A stretch of 64,000 bases of DNA from Amblyomma americanum (taxonomy: Eukaryota; Arthropoda; Arachnida; Ixodida; Ixodidae). The position numbers and the translations under genes were made by a program. The stretch covers positions 116,098 to 180,097 of the forward strand of contig NW_027526653.1 of NCBI RefSeq assembly GCF_052857255.1, given 5' to 3'. A model generated the notes under the pieces. The model was not told the origin of the DNA. It saw only the letters and a program-made list of their open reading frames with translations, and made no database searches. This document shows, piece after piece, positions 36,225 through 50,100 of the stretch (the stretch's first letter is position 1; every line of letters begins with the position of its first letter).

Positions 36225-37728
36225 GTGTAAACTTTTTCTCTCAGACTGCGCGAAAACTTGTATTCCGGCTCAAAACAACAGAATGCATCGTTTTATATCG
36301 AAACCAGCAAGATTCACGAGCATCGATTTTACAAGTCGTCGAAGAGTAGACGAGAGAAAGGTGTAAACTTTTTCTCTCAGAACTACGCGAAAACTTGTAT
36401 TCCATCACAAAACAACGGGATACATCGTTTTAGGTCGAAACTAGCAAGATTCACGAGCATCGATTTTACAAGTCGTCGAATAGTAGAAGAGAGAAAGGTG
36501 TAAACTTTTTCTCTCAGAACTGCGCGAAAACTTGTATTCCGGGTCAAAACAACGAGATTCATCGTTTTAGATCGAAACTAGCAAGATTCACGAGCATCGA
36601 TTTTACAAGTCGTCGAGGAGTAGACGAGAGAAAGGTGTAAACTTTTTCTCTCAGAACTGCACGAAAACTTGTATTCCGGCTCAAAACAACGGGATACATC
36701 GTTTTAGCTCGAAACTAGCAAGATTCACGAGCATCGATTTTACAAGTCGTCGAAGAGTAGACGAGAGAAAGGTGTAAACTTTTTCTCTCAGAACTGCGCG
36801 AAAACTTGTATTCCGGGTCAAAACAACGAGATTCATCGTTTTAGATCGAAACTAGCAAGATTCACGAGCATCGATTTTACAAGTCGTCGAATAGTAGAAG
36901 AGAGAAAGGTGTAAACTTTTTCTCTCAGAACTGCGCGAAAACTTGTATTCCGGGTCAAAACAAAGAGATACATCGTTGTAGATCAAAACTAGCAAGATTC
37001 ACGAGCATCGATTTTACAAGTCGTCGAAGAGTAGACGAGAGAAAGGTGTAAACTTTTTCTCTCAGAACTGCGTCAGAACTTGTATTCCGGCTCAGAACAA
37101 CGGGTTACATCGTTTTAGATCGAAACTAGCAGGATTCACGAGCATCGATATTACAAGTCGTTGAAGAGTAGACGAGAGAAAGGTGTAAACGTTTTCTCTC
37201 AGAACTGCGCGAAAATTTGTATACCGGCTCAAAAAAGCGGGATACATCGTTTTAGATCGAAACTAGCAAGATTCAGGAGCATCGATTTTACAAGTCGTCG
37301 AAGAGTATACGAGAGAAAGGTGTAAACTTTTTCTCTCAGAACTGCGCGAAAACTTCTATTCCAGCTCAAAACAAAGAGATACATCGTTGTAGATCGAAAC
37401 TAGCAAGATTCACGAGCATCGATTTTACAAGTCGTCGAAGAGTAGACGAGAGAAAGGTGTAATTTTTTCTCTCAGAACTGCGTCAGAACTTGTATTCCGG
37501 CTCAGAACAACGGGTTACATCGTTTTAGATCGAAACTAGCAGGATTCACGAGCATCGATATTACAAGTCGTCGAAGAGTAGACGAGAGAAAGGTGTAAAC
37601 GTTTTCTCTCAGAACTGCGCGAAAACTTGTATACCGGCTCAAAAAGCGGGATACATCGTTTTAGATCGAAACTAGCAAGATTCACGAGCATCGATTTTAC
37701 AAGTCGTCGAAGAGTATACGAGAGAAAG
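36225..37728 (+). repeat. Canonical 11-monomer HOR unit of family B (instance 1)
   Basis: The order is a', d' with CAGAACTACGCG, TTCCGGGTC/GAGATTC, GCACG, TTCCGGGTC/GAGATTC with AATAGTAGAAG, e1, f1, g1, e2, f2, g2, total 1,504 bp from the GTG of a' to the next a'. The e2-to-f2 junction has lost bases (GGTGTAATTTTTT near 37,457). Near 37,631 g2 has a shortened A-run. Confidence 0.88.
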
Positions 37729-38698
37729 GTGTAAACTTTTTCTCTCAGACTGCGCGAAAACTTGTATTCCGGCTCAAAACAACAGAATGCATCGTTTTAT
37801 ATCGAAACCAGCAAGATTCACGAGCATCGATTTTACAAGTCGTCGAAGAGTAGACGAGAGAAAGGTGTAAACTTTTTCTCTCAGAACTGCGCGAAAACTT
37901 GTATTCCATCACAAAACAACGGGATACATCGTTTTAGGTCGAAACTAGCAAGATTCACGAGCATCGATTTTACAAGTCGTCGAATAGTAGAAGAGAGAAA
38001 GGTGTAAACTTTTTCTCTCAGAACTGCGCGAAAACTTGTATTCCGGCTCAAAAAAACGGGATACATCGTTTTAGATCGAAACTAGCAAGATTCACGAGCA
38101 TCGATTTTACAAGTCTTCGAAGAGTAGACGAGAGAAAGGTGTAAACTTTTTTTCTCAGAACTGCGCGAAAACTTGTATTCCGGCTCAACACAACGAGATA
38201 CATCGTTTTAGATCGAAACTAGCAAGATTCATGGGCATCAATTTTACAAGTCTTCGAAGAGTAGACGAGAGAAAGCTGTAAACTTTTTCTCTCAGAACTG
38301 CGCGAAAACTTGTATTCCGGTTCAAAACAACGGGATACATCGTTTTAGATCGAAACTAGCAAGATTCACGAGCATCGATTTTACAAGTCGTCGAATAGTA
38401 GAAGAGAGAAAGGTGTAAACTTTTTCTCTCAGAACTGCGCGAAAACTTGTATTCCGGGTCAAAACAACGAGATTCATCGTTTTAGATCGAAACTAGCAAG
38501 ATTCACGAGCATCGATTTTACAAGTCGTCGAAGAGTAGACGAGAGAAAGGTGTAAACTTTTTCTCTCAGAACTGCACGAAAACTTGTATTCCGGCTCAAA
38601 ACAACGGGATACATCGTTTTAGCTCGAAACTAGCAAGATTCACGAGCATCGATTTTACAAGTCGTCGAAGAGTAGACGAGAGAAAGGTGTAAACTTTT
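36921..38698 (+). repeat. 1,778 bp (13-monomer) tandem duplication, copy 1
   Basis: The order from e1 at about 36,921 through g2, a', d', the AAAAAACGGG monomer, the CAACACAACG monomer and the TTCATGGGCATC monomer is repeated at +1,778. Both copies share two otherwise rare marks: the shortened GGTGTAATTTTTT junction (37,457 and 39,235) and GGGCATCAATTTTAC (38,230 and 40,012). Confidence 0.78.
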
Positions 38699-40140
38699 TC
38701 TCTCAGAACTGCGCGAAAACTTGTATTCCGGGTCAAAACAAAGAGATACATCGTTGTAGATCAAAACTAGCAAGATTCACGAGCATCGATTTTACAAGTC
38801 GTCGAAGAGTAGACGAGAGAAAGGTGTAAACTTTTTCTCTCAGAACTGCGTCAGAACTTGTATTCCGGCTCAGAACAACGGGTTACATCGTTTTAGATCG
38901 AAACTAGCAGGATTCACGAGCATCGATATTACAAGTCGTTGAAGAGTAGACGAGAGAAAGGTGTAAACGTTTTCTCTCAGAACTGCGCGAAAATTTGTAT
39001 ACCGGCTCAAAAAAGCGGGATACATCGTTTTAGATCGAAACTAGCAAGATTCAGGAGCATCGATTTTACAAGTCGTCGAAGAGTATACGAGAGAAAGGTG
39101 TAAACTTTTTCTCTCAGAACTGCGCGAAAACTTCTATTCCAGCTCAAAACAAAGAGATACATCGTTGTAGATCGAAACTAGCAAGATTCACGAGCATCGA
39201 TTTTACAAGTCGTCGAAGAGTAGACGAGAGAAAGGTGTAATTTTTTCTCTCAGAACTGCGTCAGAACTTGTATTCCGGCTCAGAACAACGGGTTACATCG
39301 TTTTAGATCGAAACTAGCAGGATTCACGAGCATCGATATTACAAGTCGTCGAAGAGTAGACGAGAGAAAGGTGTAAACGTTTTCTCTCAGAACTGCGCGA
39401 AAACTTGTATACCGGCTCAAAAAGCGGGATACATCGTTTTAGATCGAAACTAGCAAGATTCACGAGCATCGATTTTACAAGTCGTCGAAGAGTATACGAG
39501 AGAAAGGTGTAAACTTTTTCTCTCAGACTGCGCGAAAACTTGTATTCCGGCTCAAAACAACAGAATGCATCGTTTTATATCGAAACCAGCAAGATTCACG
39601 AGCATCGATTTTACAAGTCGTCGAAGAGTAGACGAGAGAAAGGTGTAAACTTTTTCTCTCAGAACTGCGCGAAAACTTGTATTCCATCACAAAACAACGG
39701 GATACATCGTTTTAGGTTGAAACTAGCAAGATTCACGAGCATCGATTTTACAAGTCGTCGAATAGTAGAAGAGAGAAAGGTGTAAACTTTTTCTCTCAGA
39801 ACTGCGCGAAAACTTGTATTCCGGCTCAAAAAAACGGGATACATCGTTTTAGATCGAAACTAGCAAGATTCACGAGCATCGATTTTACAAGTCTTCGAAG
39901 AGTAGACGAGAGAAAGGTGTAAACTTTTTTTCTCAGAACTGCGCGAAAACTTGTATTCCGGCTCAACACAACGAGATACATCGTTTTAGATCGAAACTAG
40001 CAAGATTCATGGGCATCAATTTTACAAGTCTTCGAAGAGTAGACGAGAGAAAGCTGTAAACTTTTTCTCTCAGAACTGCGCGAAAACTTGTATTCCGGTT
40101 CAAAACAACGGGATACATCGTTTTAGATCGAAACTAGCAA
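38699..40140 (+). repeat. 1,778 bp tandem duplication, copy 2 (partial)
   Basis: This is the second copy of the 13-monomer segment. It is distinguished by AGGTTGAAAC near 39,716 where the first copy has AGGTCGAAAC. Identity at this offset stops near 40,165, where GAAGAGTAG replaces GAATAGTAGAAG. Confidence 0.75.
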
Positions 40141-41149
40141 GATTCACGAGCATCGATTTTACAAGTCGTCGAAGAGTAGACGAGAGAAAGGTGTAAACTT
40201 TTTCTCTCAGAACTGCGCGAAAACTTGTATTCCGGCTCAAAACAACGGAATACATCGTTTTAGATCGAAACTAGCAAGATTCACGAGCATCAATTTTACA
40301 GGTCGTCGAAGAGTAGACGAGAGAAAGGTGTAAACTTTTTCTCTCAGAACTGCGCGAAAACTTGTATTCCGGCTCAAAACAACGGGATACATCGTTTTAA
40401 ATCGAAACTAGCAAGATTCACGAGCATCGATTATACAAGTTGTCGAAGAGTACACGAGAGAAAGGTGTAAACTTTTTCTCTCAGAACTGCGCGAAAACTT
40501 GTATTCCGGCTCAAAACAACCGGTTACATCGTATTAGGTCGAAACTAGCAAGATTCACGAGCATCGAGTTTACAAGTCGTCGAATAGTAGACGAGAGAAA
40601 GGTGTAAACTTTTTCTCTCAGAACTGCGCGAAAACTTGTATTCCGGCTCAAAACAACGCGATACATCGTTTTAGATCAAAACTAGCAAGATTCACGAGCA
40701 TCGATTTTACAAGTCCTCGAAGAGTGGACGAGAGAAAGGTGTAAACTTTTTCTCTCAGAACTGCGCGAAAACTTGTATTTCGTCTCAAAACAACGGAATA
40801 CATTGTTTTAGATCGAAACTAGCAAGATTCACGAGCATCGATTTTACGAGTAGTCGAGGAGTAGACGAGAGAAAGGTGTAAACTTTTTCTCTCAGAACTG
40901 CACGAAAACTTCTATTCCGGCTCAAAACAACGGAGCACATCGTTTTAGATCGAAACTAGCAAGATTCACGAGCATCGATTTTACAAGTCGTCGAAGAGTA
41001 GACGAGAGAAAGGTGTAAACGTTTTCTCTCAGAACTGCGCGAAAACTTGTATACAGGCTCAAAAAAGCGGGATACATCGTTTTAGATCGAAACTAGCAAG
41101 ATTCACGAGCATCGATTTTACAAGTCGTCGAAGAGTATACGAGAGAAAG

Positions 41150-42655
41150 GTGTAAACTTTTTCTCTCAGACTGCGCGAAAACTTGTATTCCGGCTCAAAA
41201 CAACAGAATGCATCGTTTTATATCGAAACCAGCAAGATTCACGAGCATCGATTTTACAAGTCGTCGAAGAGTAGACGAGAGAAAGGTGTAAACTTTTTCT
41301 CTCAGAACTACGCGAAAACTTGTATTCCATCACAAAACAACGGGATACATCGTTTTAGGTCGAAACTAGCAAGATTCACGAGCATCGATTTTACAAGTCG
41401 TCGAATAGTAGAAGAGAGAAAGGTGTAAACTTTTTCTCTCAGAACTGCGCGAAAACTTGTATTCCGGGTCAAAACAACGAGATTCATCGTTTTAGATCGA
41501 AAGTAGCAAGATTCACGAGCATCGATTTTACAAGTCGTCGAAGAGTAGACGAGAGAAAGGTGTAAACTTTTTCTCTCAGAACTGCACGAAAACTTGTATT
41601 CCGGCTCAAAACAACGGGATACATCGTTTTAGATCGAAACTAGCAAGATTCACGAGCATCGATTTTACAAGTCGTCGAAGAGTAGACGAGAGAAAGGTGT
41701 AAACTTTTTCTCTCAGAACTGCGCGAAAACTTGTATTCCGGGTCAAAACAACGAGATTCATCGTTTTAGATCGAAACTAGCAAGATTCACGAGCATCGAT
41801 TTTACAAGTCGTCGAATAGTAGAAGAGAGAAAGGTGTAAACTTTTTCTCTCAGAACTGCGCGAAAACTTGTATTCCGGGTCAAAACAAAGAGATACATCG
41901 TTGTAGATCAAAACTAGCAAGATTCACGAGCATCGATTTTACAAGTCGTCGAAGAGTAGACGAGAGAAAGGTGTAAACTTTTTCTCTCAGAACTGCGTCA
42001 GAACTTGTATTCCGGCTCAGAACAACGGGTTACATCGTTTTAGATCGAAACTAGCAGGATTCACGAGCATCGATATTACAAGTCGTTGAAGAGTAGACGA
42101 GAGAAAGGTGTAAACGTTTTCTCTCAGAACTGCGCGAAAATTTGTATACCGGCTCAAAAAAGCGGGATACATCGTTTTAGATCGAAACTAGCAAGATTCA
42201 GGAGCATCGATTTTACAAGTCGTCGAAGAGTATACGAGAGAAAGGTCTAAACTTTTTCTCTCAGAACTGCGCGAAAACTTCTATTCCAGCTCAAAACAAA
42301 GAGATACATCGTTGTAGATCGAAACTAGCAAGATTCACGAGCATCGATTTTACAAGTCGTCGAAGAGTAGACGAGAGAAAGGTGTAAAATTTTTCTCTCA
42401 GAACTGCGTCAGAACTTGTATTCCGGCTCAGAACAACGGGTTACATCGTTTTAGATCGAAACTAGCAGGATTCACGAGCATCGATATTACAAGTCGTCGA
42501 AGAGTAGACGAGAGAAAGGTGTAAACGTTTTCTCTCAGAACTGCGCGAAAACTTGTATACCGGCTCAAAAAAGCGGGATACATCGTTTTAGATCGAAACT
42601 AGCAAGATTCACGAGCATCGATTTTACAAGTCGTCAAAGAGTATACGAGAGAAAG
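41150..42655 (+). repeat. 11-monomer HOR unit of family B (instance 2)
   Basis: The same 11 monomers in the same order, 1,506 bp. The e2 junction is in its usual GGTGTAAAATTTTTC form. GGTCTAAAC near 42,246 is a private change. Confidence 0.85.
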
Positions 42656-44627
42656 GTGTAAACTTTTTCTCTCAGACTGCGCGAAAACTTGTATTCCGGC
42701 TCAAAACAACAGAATGCATCGTTTTATATCGAAACCAGCAAGATTCACGAGCATCGATTTTACAAGTCGTCGAAGAGTAGACGAGAGAAAGGTGTAAACT
42801 TTTTCTCTCAGAACTGCGCGAAAACTTGTATTCCATCACAAAACAACGGGATACATCGTTTTAGGTCGAAACTAGCAAGATTCACGAGCATCGATTTTAC
42901 AAGTCGTCGAATAGTAGAAGAGAGAAAGGTGTAAACTTTTTCTCTCAGAACTGCGCGAAAACTTGTATTCCGGCTCAAAAAAACGGGATACATCCTTTTA
43001 GATCGAAACTAGCAAGATTCACGAGCATCGATTTTACAAGTCTTCGAAGAGTAGACGAGAGAAAGGTGTAAACTTTTTTTCTCAGAACTGCGCGAAAACT
43101 TGTATTCCGGCTCAACACAACGAGATACATCGTTTTAAATCGAAACTAGCAAGATTCATGGGCATCGATTTTACAAGTCTTCGAAGAGTAGACGAGAGAA
43201 AGCTGTAAACTTTTTCTCTCAGAACTGCGCGAAAACTTGTATTCCGGTTCAAAACAACGGGATACATCGTTTTAGATCGAAACTAGCAAGATTCACGAGC
43301 ATCGATTTTACAAGTCGTCGAAGAGTAGACGAGAGAAAGGTGTAAACTTTTTCTCTCAGAACTGCGCGAAAACTTGTATTCCGCCCTAAAACAACGGAAT
43401 ACATCGTTTAGATCGAAACTAGCAAGATTCACGAGCATCGATTTTACAAGTCGTCGAAGAGTAGACAAGAGAAAGGTGTAAACTTTTTCTTTCAGAACTG
43501 CGCGAAAACTTGTATTCCGGCTCAAAACAACGCGATACATCGTTTTAGGTCGAAACTAGCAAGATGCACGAGCATCGATTTTACCAGTCGTCGAAGAGAA
43601 GACAAGAGAAAGGTGTAAACTTTTTCTCTCAGAACTGCACGAAAACTTGTATTCCGGCTCAAAACAACGGGATACATCGTTTTAGGTCGAAACTAGCAAT
43701 ATTCACGAGCATCGATTTTACAAGTCGTCGAATAGTAGACGAGAGAAAGGTGTAAACTTTTTCTCTCAGAACTGCGCGAAAACTTGTATTCCGGCTCAAA
43801 AAAACGGGATACATCGTTTTAGATCGAAACTAGCAAGATTCACGAGCATCGATTTTACAAGTCTTCGAAGAGTAGACGAGAGAAAGGTGTAAACTTTTTT
43901 TCTCAGAACTGCGCGAAAACTTGTATTCCGGCTCAACACAACGAGATACATCGTTTTAAATCGAAACTAGCAAGATTCATGGGCATCGATTTTACAAGTC
44001 TTCGAAGAGTAGACGAGAGAAAGCTGTAAACTTTTTCTCTCAGAACTGCGCGAAAACTTGTATTCCGGTTCAAAACAACGGGATACATCGTTTTAGATCG
44101 AAACTAGCAAGATTCACGAGCATCGATTTTACAAGTCGTCGAAGAGTAGACGAGAGAAAGGTGTAAACTTTTTCTCTCAGAACTGCGCGAAAACTTGTAT
44201 TCCGCCCTAAAACAACGGAATACATCGTTTAGATCGAAACTAGCAAGATTCACGAGCATCGATTTTACAAGTCGTCGAAGAGTAGACAAGAGAAAGGTGT
44301 AAACTTTTTCTCTCAGAACTGCGCGAAAACTTGTATTCCGGCTCAAAACAACAGAATGCATCGTTTTATATCGAAACCAGCAAGATTCACGAGCATCGAT
44401 TTTACAAGTCGTCGAAGAGTAGACGAGAGAAAGGTGTAAACTTTTTCTCTCAGAACTGCGCGAAAACTTGTATTCCATCACAAAACAACGGGATACATCG
44501 TTTTAGGTCGAAACTAGCAAGATTCACGAGCATCGATTTTACAAGTCGTCGAATAGTAGAAGAGAGAAAGGTGTAAACTTTTTCTCTCAGAACTGCGCGA
44601 AAACTTGTATTCCGGCTCAAAAAAAAA
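42575..44627 (+). repeat. 2,053 bp (15-monomer) tandem duplication, copy 1
   Basis: The segment from the g2 end through a', d' and two rounds of the CAACAC / GGTTC / CCGCCC / ACCAGTCG group is repeated at +2,053. Positions 44,353-44,627 do not match that offset. They hold an extra a'-d' pair (a' at about 44,331) and a hybrid monomer with CAAAAAAAAAGGG near 44,620. Confidence 0.75.
42950..44352 (+). repeat. Six-monomer (821 bp) sub-repeat, about 1.7 copies
   Basis: Monomers with CAAAAAAACGGG and TCTTCGAAGA, CAACACAACG with TTCATGGGCATC, TTCCGGTTC, CCGCCCTAAAAC, AGATGCACGAG with ACCAGTCG, and AGCAATATTC repeat at +821. The same six-monomer period is seen again at about 45,000-46,400 and 49,400-50,740. 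Confidence 0.75.
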
Positions 44628-46405
44628 GGGATACATCGTTTTAGATCGAAACTAGCAAGATTCACGAGCATCGATTTTACAAGTCGTCAAAGAGTATACG
44701 AGAGAAAGGTGTAAACTTTTTCTCTCAGACTGCGCGAAAACTTGTATTCCGGCTCAAAACAACAGAATGCATCGTTTTATATCGAAACCAGCAAGATTCA
44801 CGAGCATCGATTTTACAAGTCGTCGAAGAGTAGACGAGAGAAAGGTGTAAACTTTTTCTCTCAGAACTGCGCGAAAACTTGTATTCCATCACAAAACAAC
44901 GGGATACATCGTTTTAGGTCGAAACTAGCAAGATTCACGAGCATCGATTTTACAAGTCGTCGAATAGTAGAAGAGAGAAAGGTGTAAACTTTTTCTCTCA
45001 GAACTGCGCGAAAACTTGTATTCCGGCTCAAAAAAACGGGATACATCGTTTTAGATCGAAACTAGCAAGATTCACGAGCATCGATTTTACAAGTCTTCGA
45101 AGAGTAGACGAGAGAAAGGTGTAAACTTTTTTTCTCAGAACTGCGCGAAAACTTGTATTCCGGCTCAACACAACGAGATACATCGTTTTAAATCGAAACT
45201 AGCAAGATTCATGGGCATCGATTTTACAAGTCTTCGAAGAGTAGACGAGAGAAAGCTGTAAACTTTTTCTCTCAGAACTGCGCGAAAACTTGTATTCCGG
45301 TTCAAAACAACGGGATACATCGTTTTAGATCGAAACTAGCAAGATTCACGAGCATCGATTTTACAAGTCGTCGAAGAGTAGACGAGGGAAAGGTGTAAAC
45401 TTTTTCTCTCAGAACTGCGCGAAAACTTGTATTCCGCCCTAAAACAACGGAATACATCGTTTAGATCGAAACTAGCAAGATTCACGAGCATCGATTTTAC
45501 AAGTCGTCGAAGAGTAGACAAGAGAAAGGTGTAAACTTTTTCTTTCAGAACTGCGCGAAAACTTGTATTCCGGCTCAAAACAACGCGATACATCGTTTTA
45601 GGTCGAAACTAGCAAGATGCACGAGCATCGATTTTACCAGTCGTCGAAGAGAAGACAAGAGAAAGGTGTAAACTTTTTCTCTCAGAACTGCACGAAAACT
45701 TGTATTCCGGCTCAAAACAACGGGATACATCGTTTTAGGTCGAAACTAGCAATATTCACGAGCATCGATTTTACAAGTCGTCGAATAGTAGACGAGAGAA
45801 AGGTGTAAACTTTTTCTCTCAGAACTGCGCGAAAACTTGTATTCCGGCTCAAAAAAACGGGATACATCGTTTTAGATCGAAACTAGCAAGATTCACGAGC
45901 ATCGATTTTACAAGTCTTCGAAGAGTAGACGAGAGAAAGGTGTAAACTTTTTTTCTCAGAACTGCGCGAAAACTTGTATTCCGGCTCAACACAACGAGAT
46001 ACATCGTTTTAAATCGAAACTAGCAAGATTCATGGGCATCGATTTTACAAGTCTTCGAAGAGTAGACGAGAGAAAGCTGTAAACTTTTTCTCTCAGAACT
46101 GCGCGAAAACTTGTATTCCGGTTCAAAACAACGGGATACATCGTTTTAGATCGAAACTAGCAAGATTCACGAGCATCGATTTTACAAGTCGTCGAAGAGT
46201 AGACGAGAGAAAGGTGTAAACTTTTTCTCTCAGAACTGCGCGAAAACTTGTATTCCGCCCTAAAACAACGGAATACATCGTTTAGATCGAAACTAGCAAG
46301 ATTCACGAGCATCGATTTTACAAGTCGTCGAAGAGTAGACAAGAGAAAGGTGTAAACTTTTTCTCTCAGAACTGCGCGAAAACTTGTATTCCGGCTCAAA
46401 ACAAC
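44628..46405 (+). repeat. 2,053 bp tandem duplication, copy 2
   Basis: This copy matches 42,575-44,352 in order. It keeps the rare TCTTTCAG variant in place of TCTCTCAG (43,490 and 45,543), which marks the two segments as sisters. GACGAGGGAAAGG near 45,383 is private to this copy. Confidence 0.75.
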
Positions 46406-47190
46406 GCGATACATCGTTTTAGGTCGAAACTAGCAAGATGCACGAGCATCGATTTTACCAGTCGTCGAAGAGAAGACAAGAGAAAGGTGTAAACTTTTTC
46501 TCTCAGAACTGCACGAAAACTTGTATTCCGGCTCAAAACAACGGGATACATCGTTTTAGGTCGAAACTAGCAATATTCACGAGCATCGATTTTACAAGTC
46601 GTCGAATAGTAGACGAGAGAAAGGTGTAAACTTTTTCTCTCAGAACTGCGCGAAAACTTGTATTCCGGCTCAAAAAAACGTGATACATCGTTTTAGATCG
46701 AAACTAGCAAGATTCACGAGCATCGATTTTGCAAGACCTCGAAAAGTAGACGAGAGAAAGGCGTAAACGTTTTCTCTCATAACTGCGCGAAAAACTTCTA
46801 TTCCAGCTCAAAACAACGGGATACATCGTTGTAGATCGAAACTAGCAAGATATACGAGCATTGATTTTACAACTCGTCGAAGAGTAGACGAGAGAAAGGT
46901 GTAAACTTTTTCTCTCAGAACTGCGCCAAAACTTGTATTCCGGCTCAAAAAAAACGGAATACATCGTTTTAGATTGAAACTAGCAAGATTAGCGAGCATC
47001 GATTTTACAAGTCTTCGAAGAGTAGACGAGAGAAAGGTGTAAACTTTTTCTCTCAGAACTGCGCGAAAACTTGTATTCCGGCTCAAAACAACGGGATACA
47101 TCGTTGTAGATCGAAACTAGCAAGATATACGAGCATTGATTTTACAACTCGTCGAAGAGTAGACGAGAGAAAGGTGTAAACTTTTTCTCT

Positions 47191-50100
47191 CAGAACTGCG
47201 CCAAAACTTGTATTCCGGCTCAAAAAAAACGGAATACATCGTTTTAGATCGAAACTACAAGATTCACGAGAATCGATTTTACGAGTAGTCGAGGAGTAGA
47301 CGAGAGAAAGGTGTAAACTTTTTCTCTCAGAACTGCACGAAAACTTATATTCCGGCTCAAAACAACGGGGCACATCGTTTTAGATCGAAACTAGCAAGAT
47401 TCACGAGCATCGATTTTACAAGTCGTCGAAGAGTAGACGAGAGAAAGGTGTAAACGTTTTCTCTCAGAACTGCGCGAAAACTTGTATACAGGCTCAAAAA
47501 AGCGGGATACATCGTTTTAGATCGAAACTAGCAAGATTCACGAGCATCGATTTTACAAGTCGTCGAAGAGTATACGAGAGAAAGGTGTAAACTTTTTCTC
47601 TCAGACTGCGCGAAAACTTGTATTCCGGCTCAAAACAACAGAATGCATCGTTTTATATCGAAACCAGCAAGATTCACGAGCATCGATTTTACAAGTCGTC
47701 GAAGAGTAGACGAGAGAAAGGTGTAAACTTTTTCTCTCAGAACTACGCGAAAACTTGTATTCCATCACAAAACAACGGGATACATCGTTTTAGGTCGAAA
47801 CTAGCAAGATTCACGAGCATCGATTTTACAAGTCGTCGAATAGTAGGAGAGAAAGGTGTAAACTTTTTCTCTCAGAACTGCGCGAAAACTTGTATTCCGG
47901 GTCAAAACAACGAGATTCATCGTTTTAGATCGAAACTAGCAAGATTCACGAGCATCGATTTTACAAGTCGTCGAAGAGTAGACGAGAGAAAGGTGTAAAC
48001 TTTTTCTCTCAGAACTGCACGAAAACTTGTATTCCGGCTCAAAACAACGGGATACATCGTTTTAGATCGAAACTAGCAAGATTCACGAGCATCGATTTTA
48101 CAAGTCGTCGAAGAGTAGACGAGAGAAAGGTGTAAACTTTTTCTCTCAGAACTGCGCGAAAACTTGTATTCCGGGTCAAAACAACGAGATTCATCGTTTT
48201 AGATCGAAACTAGCAAGATTCACGAGCATCGATTTTACAAGTCGTCGAATAGTAGAAGAGAGAAAGGTGTAAACTTTTTCTCTCGGAACTGCGCGAAAAC
48301 TTGTATTCCGGGTCAAAACAAAGAGATACATCGTTGTAGATCAAAACTAGCAAGATTCACGAGCATCGATTTTACAAGTCGTCGAAGAGTAGACGAGAGA
48401 AAGGTGTAAACTTTTTCTCTCAGAACTGCGTCAGAACTTGTATTCTGGCTCAGAACAACGGGTTACATCGTTTTAGATCGAAACTAGCAGGATTCACGAG
48501 CATCGATATTACAAGTCGTTGAAGAGTAGACGAGAGAAAGGTGTAAACGTTTTCTCTCAGAACTGCGCGAAAATTTGTATACCGGCTCAAAAAAGCGGGA
48601 TACATCGTTTTAGATCGAAACTAGCAAGATTCAGGAGCATCGATTTTACAAGTCGTCGAAGAGTATACGAGAGAAAGGTGTAAACTTTTTCTCTCAGAAC
48701 TGCGCGAAAACTTCTATTCCAGCTCAAAACAAAGAGATACATCGTTGTAGATCGAAACTAGCAAGATTCACGAGCATCGATTTTACAAGTCGTCGAAGAG
48801 TAGACGAGAGAAAGGTGTAAAATTTTTCTCTCAGAACTGCGTCAGAACTTGTATTCCGGCTCAGAACAACGGGTTACATCGTTTTAGATCGAAACTAGCA
48901 GGATTCACGAGCATCGATATTACAAGTCGTCGAAGAGTAGACGAGAGAAAGGTGTAAACGTTTTCTCTCAGAACTGCGCGAAAACTTGTATACCGGCTCA
49001 CAAAAGCGGGATACATCGTTTTAGATCGAAACTAGCAAGATTCACGAGCATCGATTTTACAAGTCGTCGAAGAGTATACGAGAGAAAGGTGTAAACTTTT
49101 TCTCTCAGACTGCGCGAAAACTTGTATTCCGGCTCAAAACAACAGAATGCATCGTTTTATATCGAAACCAGCAAGATTCACGAGCACCGATTTTACAAGT
49201 CGTCGAAGAGTAGACGAGAGAAAGGTGTAAACTTTTTCTCTCAGAACTGCGCGAAAACTTGTATTCCATCACAAAACAACGGGATACATCGTTTTAGGTC
49301 GAAACTAGCAAGATTCACGAGCATCAATTTTACAAGTCGTCGAATAGTAGAAGAGAGAAAGGTGTAAACTTTTTCTCTCAGAACTGCGCGAAAACTTGTA
49401 TTCCGGTTCAAAACAACGGGATACATCGTTTTAGATCGAAACTAGCAAGATTCACGAGCATCGATTTTACAAGTCGTCGAAGAGTAGACGAGAGAAAGGT
49501 GTAAACTTTTTCTCTCAGAACTGCGCGAAAACTTGTATTCCGCCCTAAAACAACGGAATACATCGTTTAGATCGAAACTAGCAAGATTCACGAGCATCGA
49601 TTTTACAAGTCGTCGAAGAGTAGACAAGAGAAAGGTGTAAACTTTTTCTTTCAGAACTGCGCGAAAACTTGTATTCCGGCTCAAAACAACGCGATACATC
49701 GTGTTAGGTCGAAACTAGCGAGATGCACGAGCATCGATTTTACCAGTCGTCGAAGAGAAGACAAGAGAAAGGTGTAAACTTTTTCTCTCAGAACTGCACG
49801 AAAACTTGTATTCCGGCTCAAAACAACGGGATACATCGTTTTAGGTCGAAACTAGCAATATTCACGAGCATCGATTTTACAAGTCGTCGAATAGTAGACG
49901 AGAGAAAGGTGTAAACTTTTTCTCTCAGAACTGCGCGAAAACTTGTATTCCGGCTCAAAAAAACGGGATACATCGTTTTAGATTGAAACTAGCAAGATTC
50001 ACGAGCATCGATTTTACAAGTCTTCGAAGAGTAGACGAGAGAAAGGTGTAAACTTTTTTCTCAGAACTGCGCGAAAACTTGTATTCCGGCTCAACACAAC

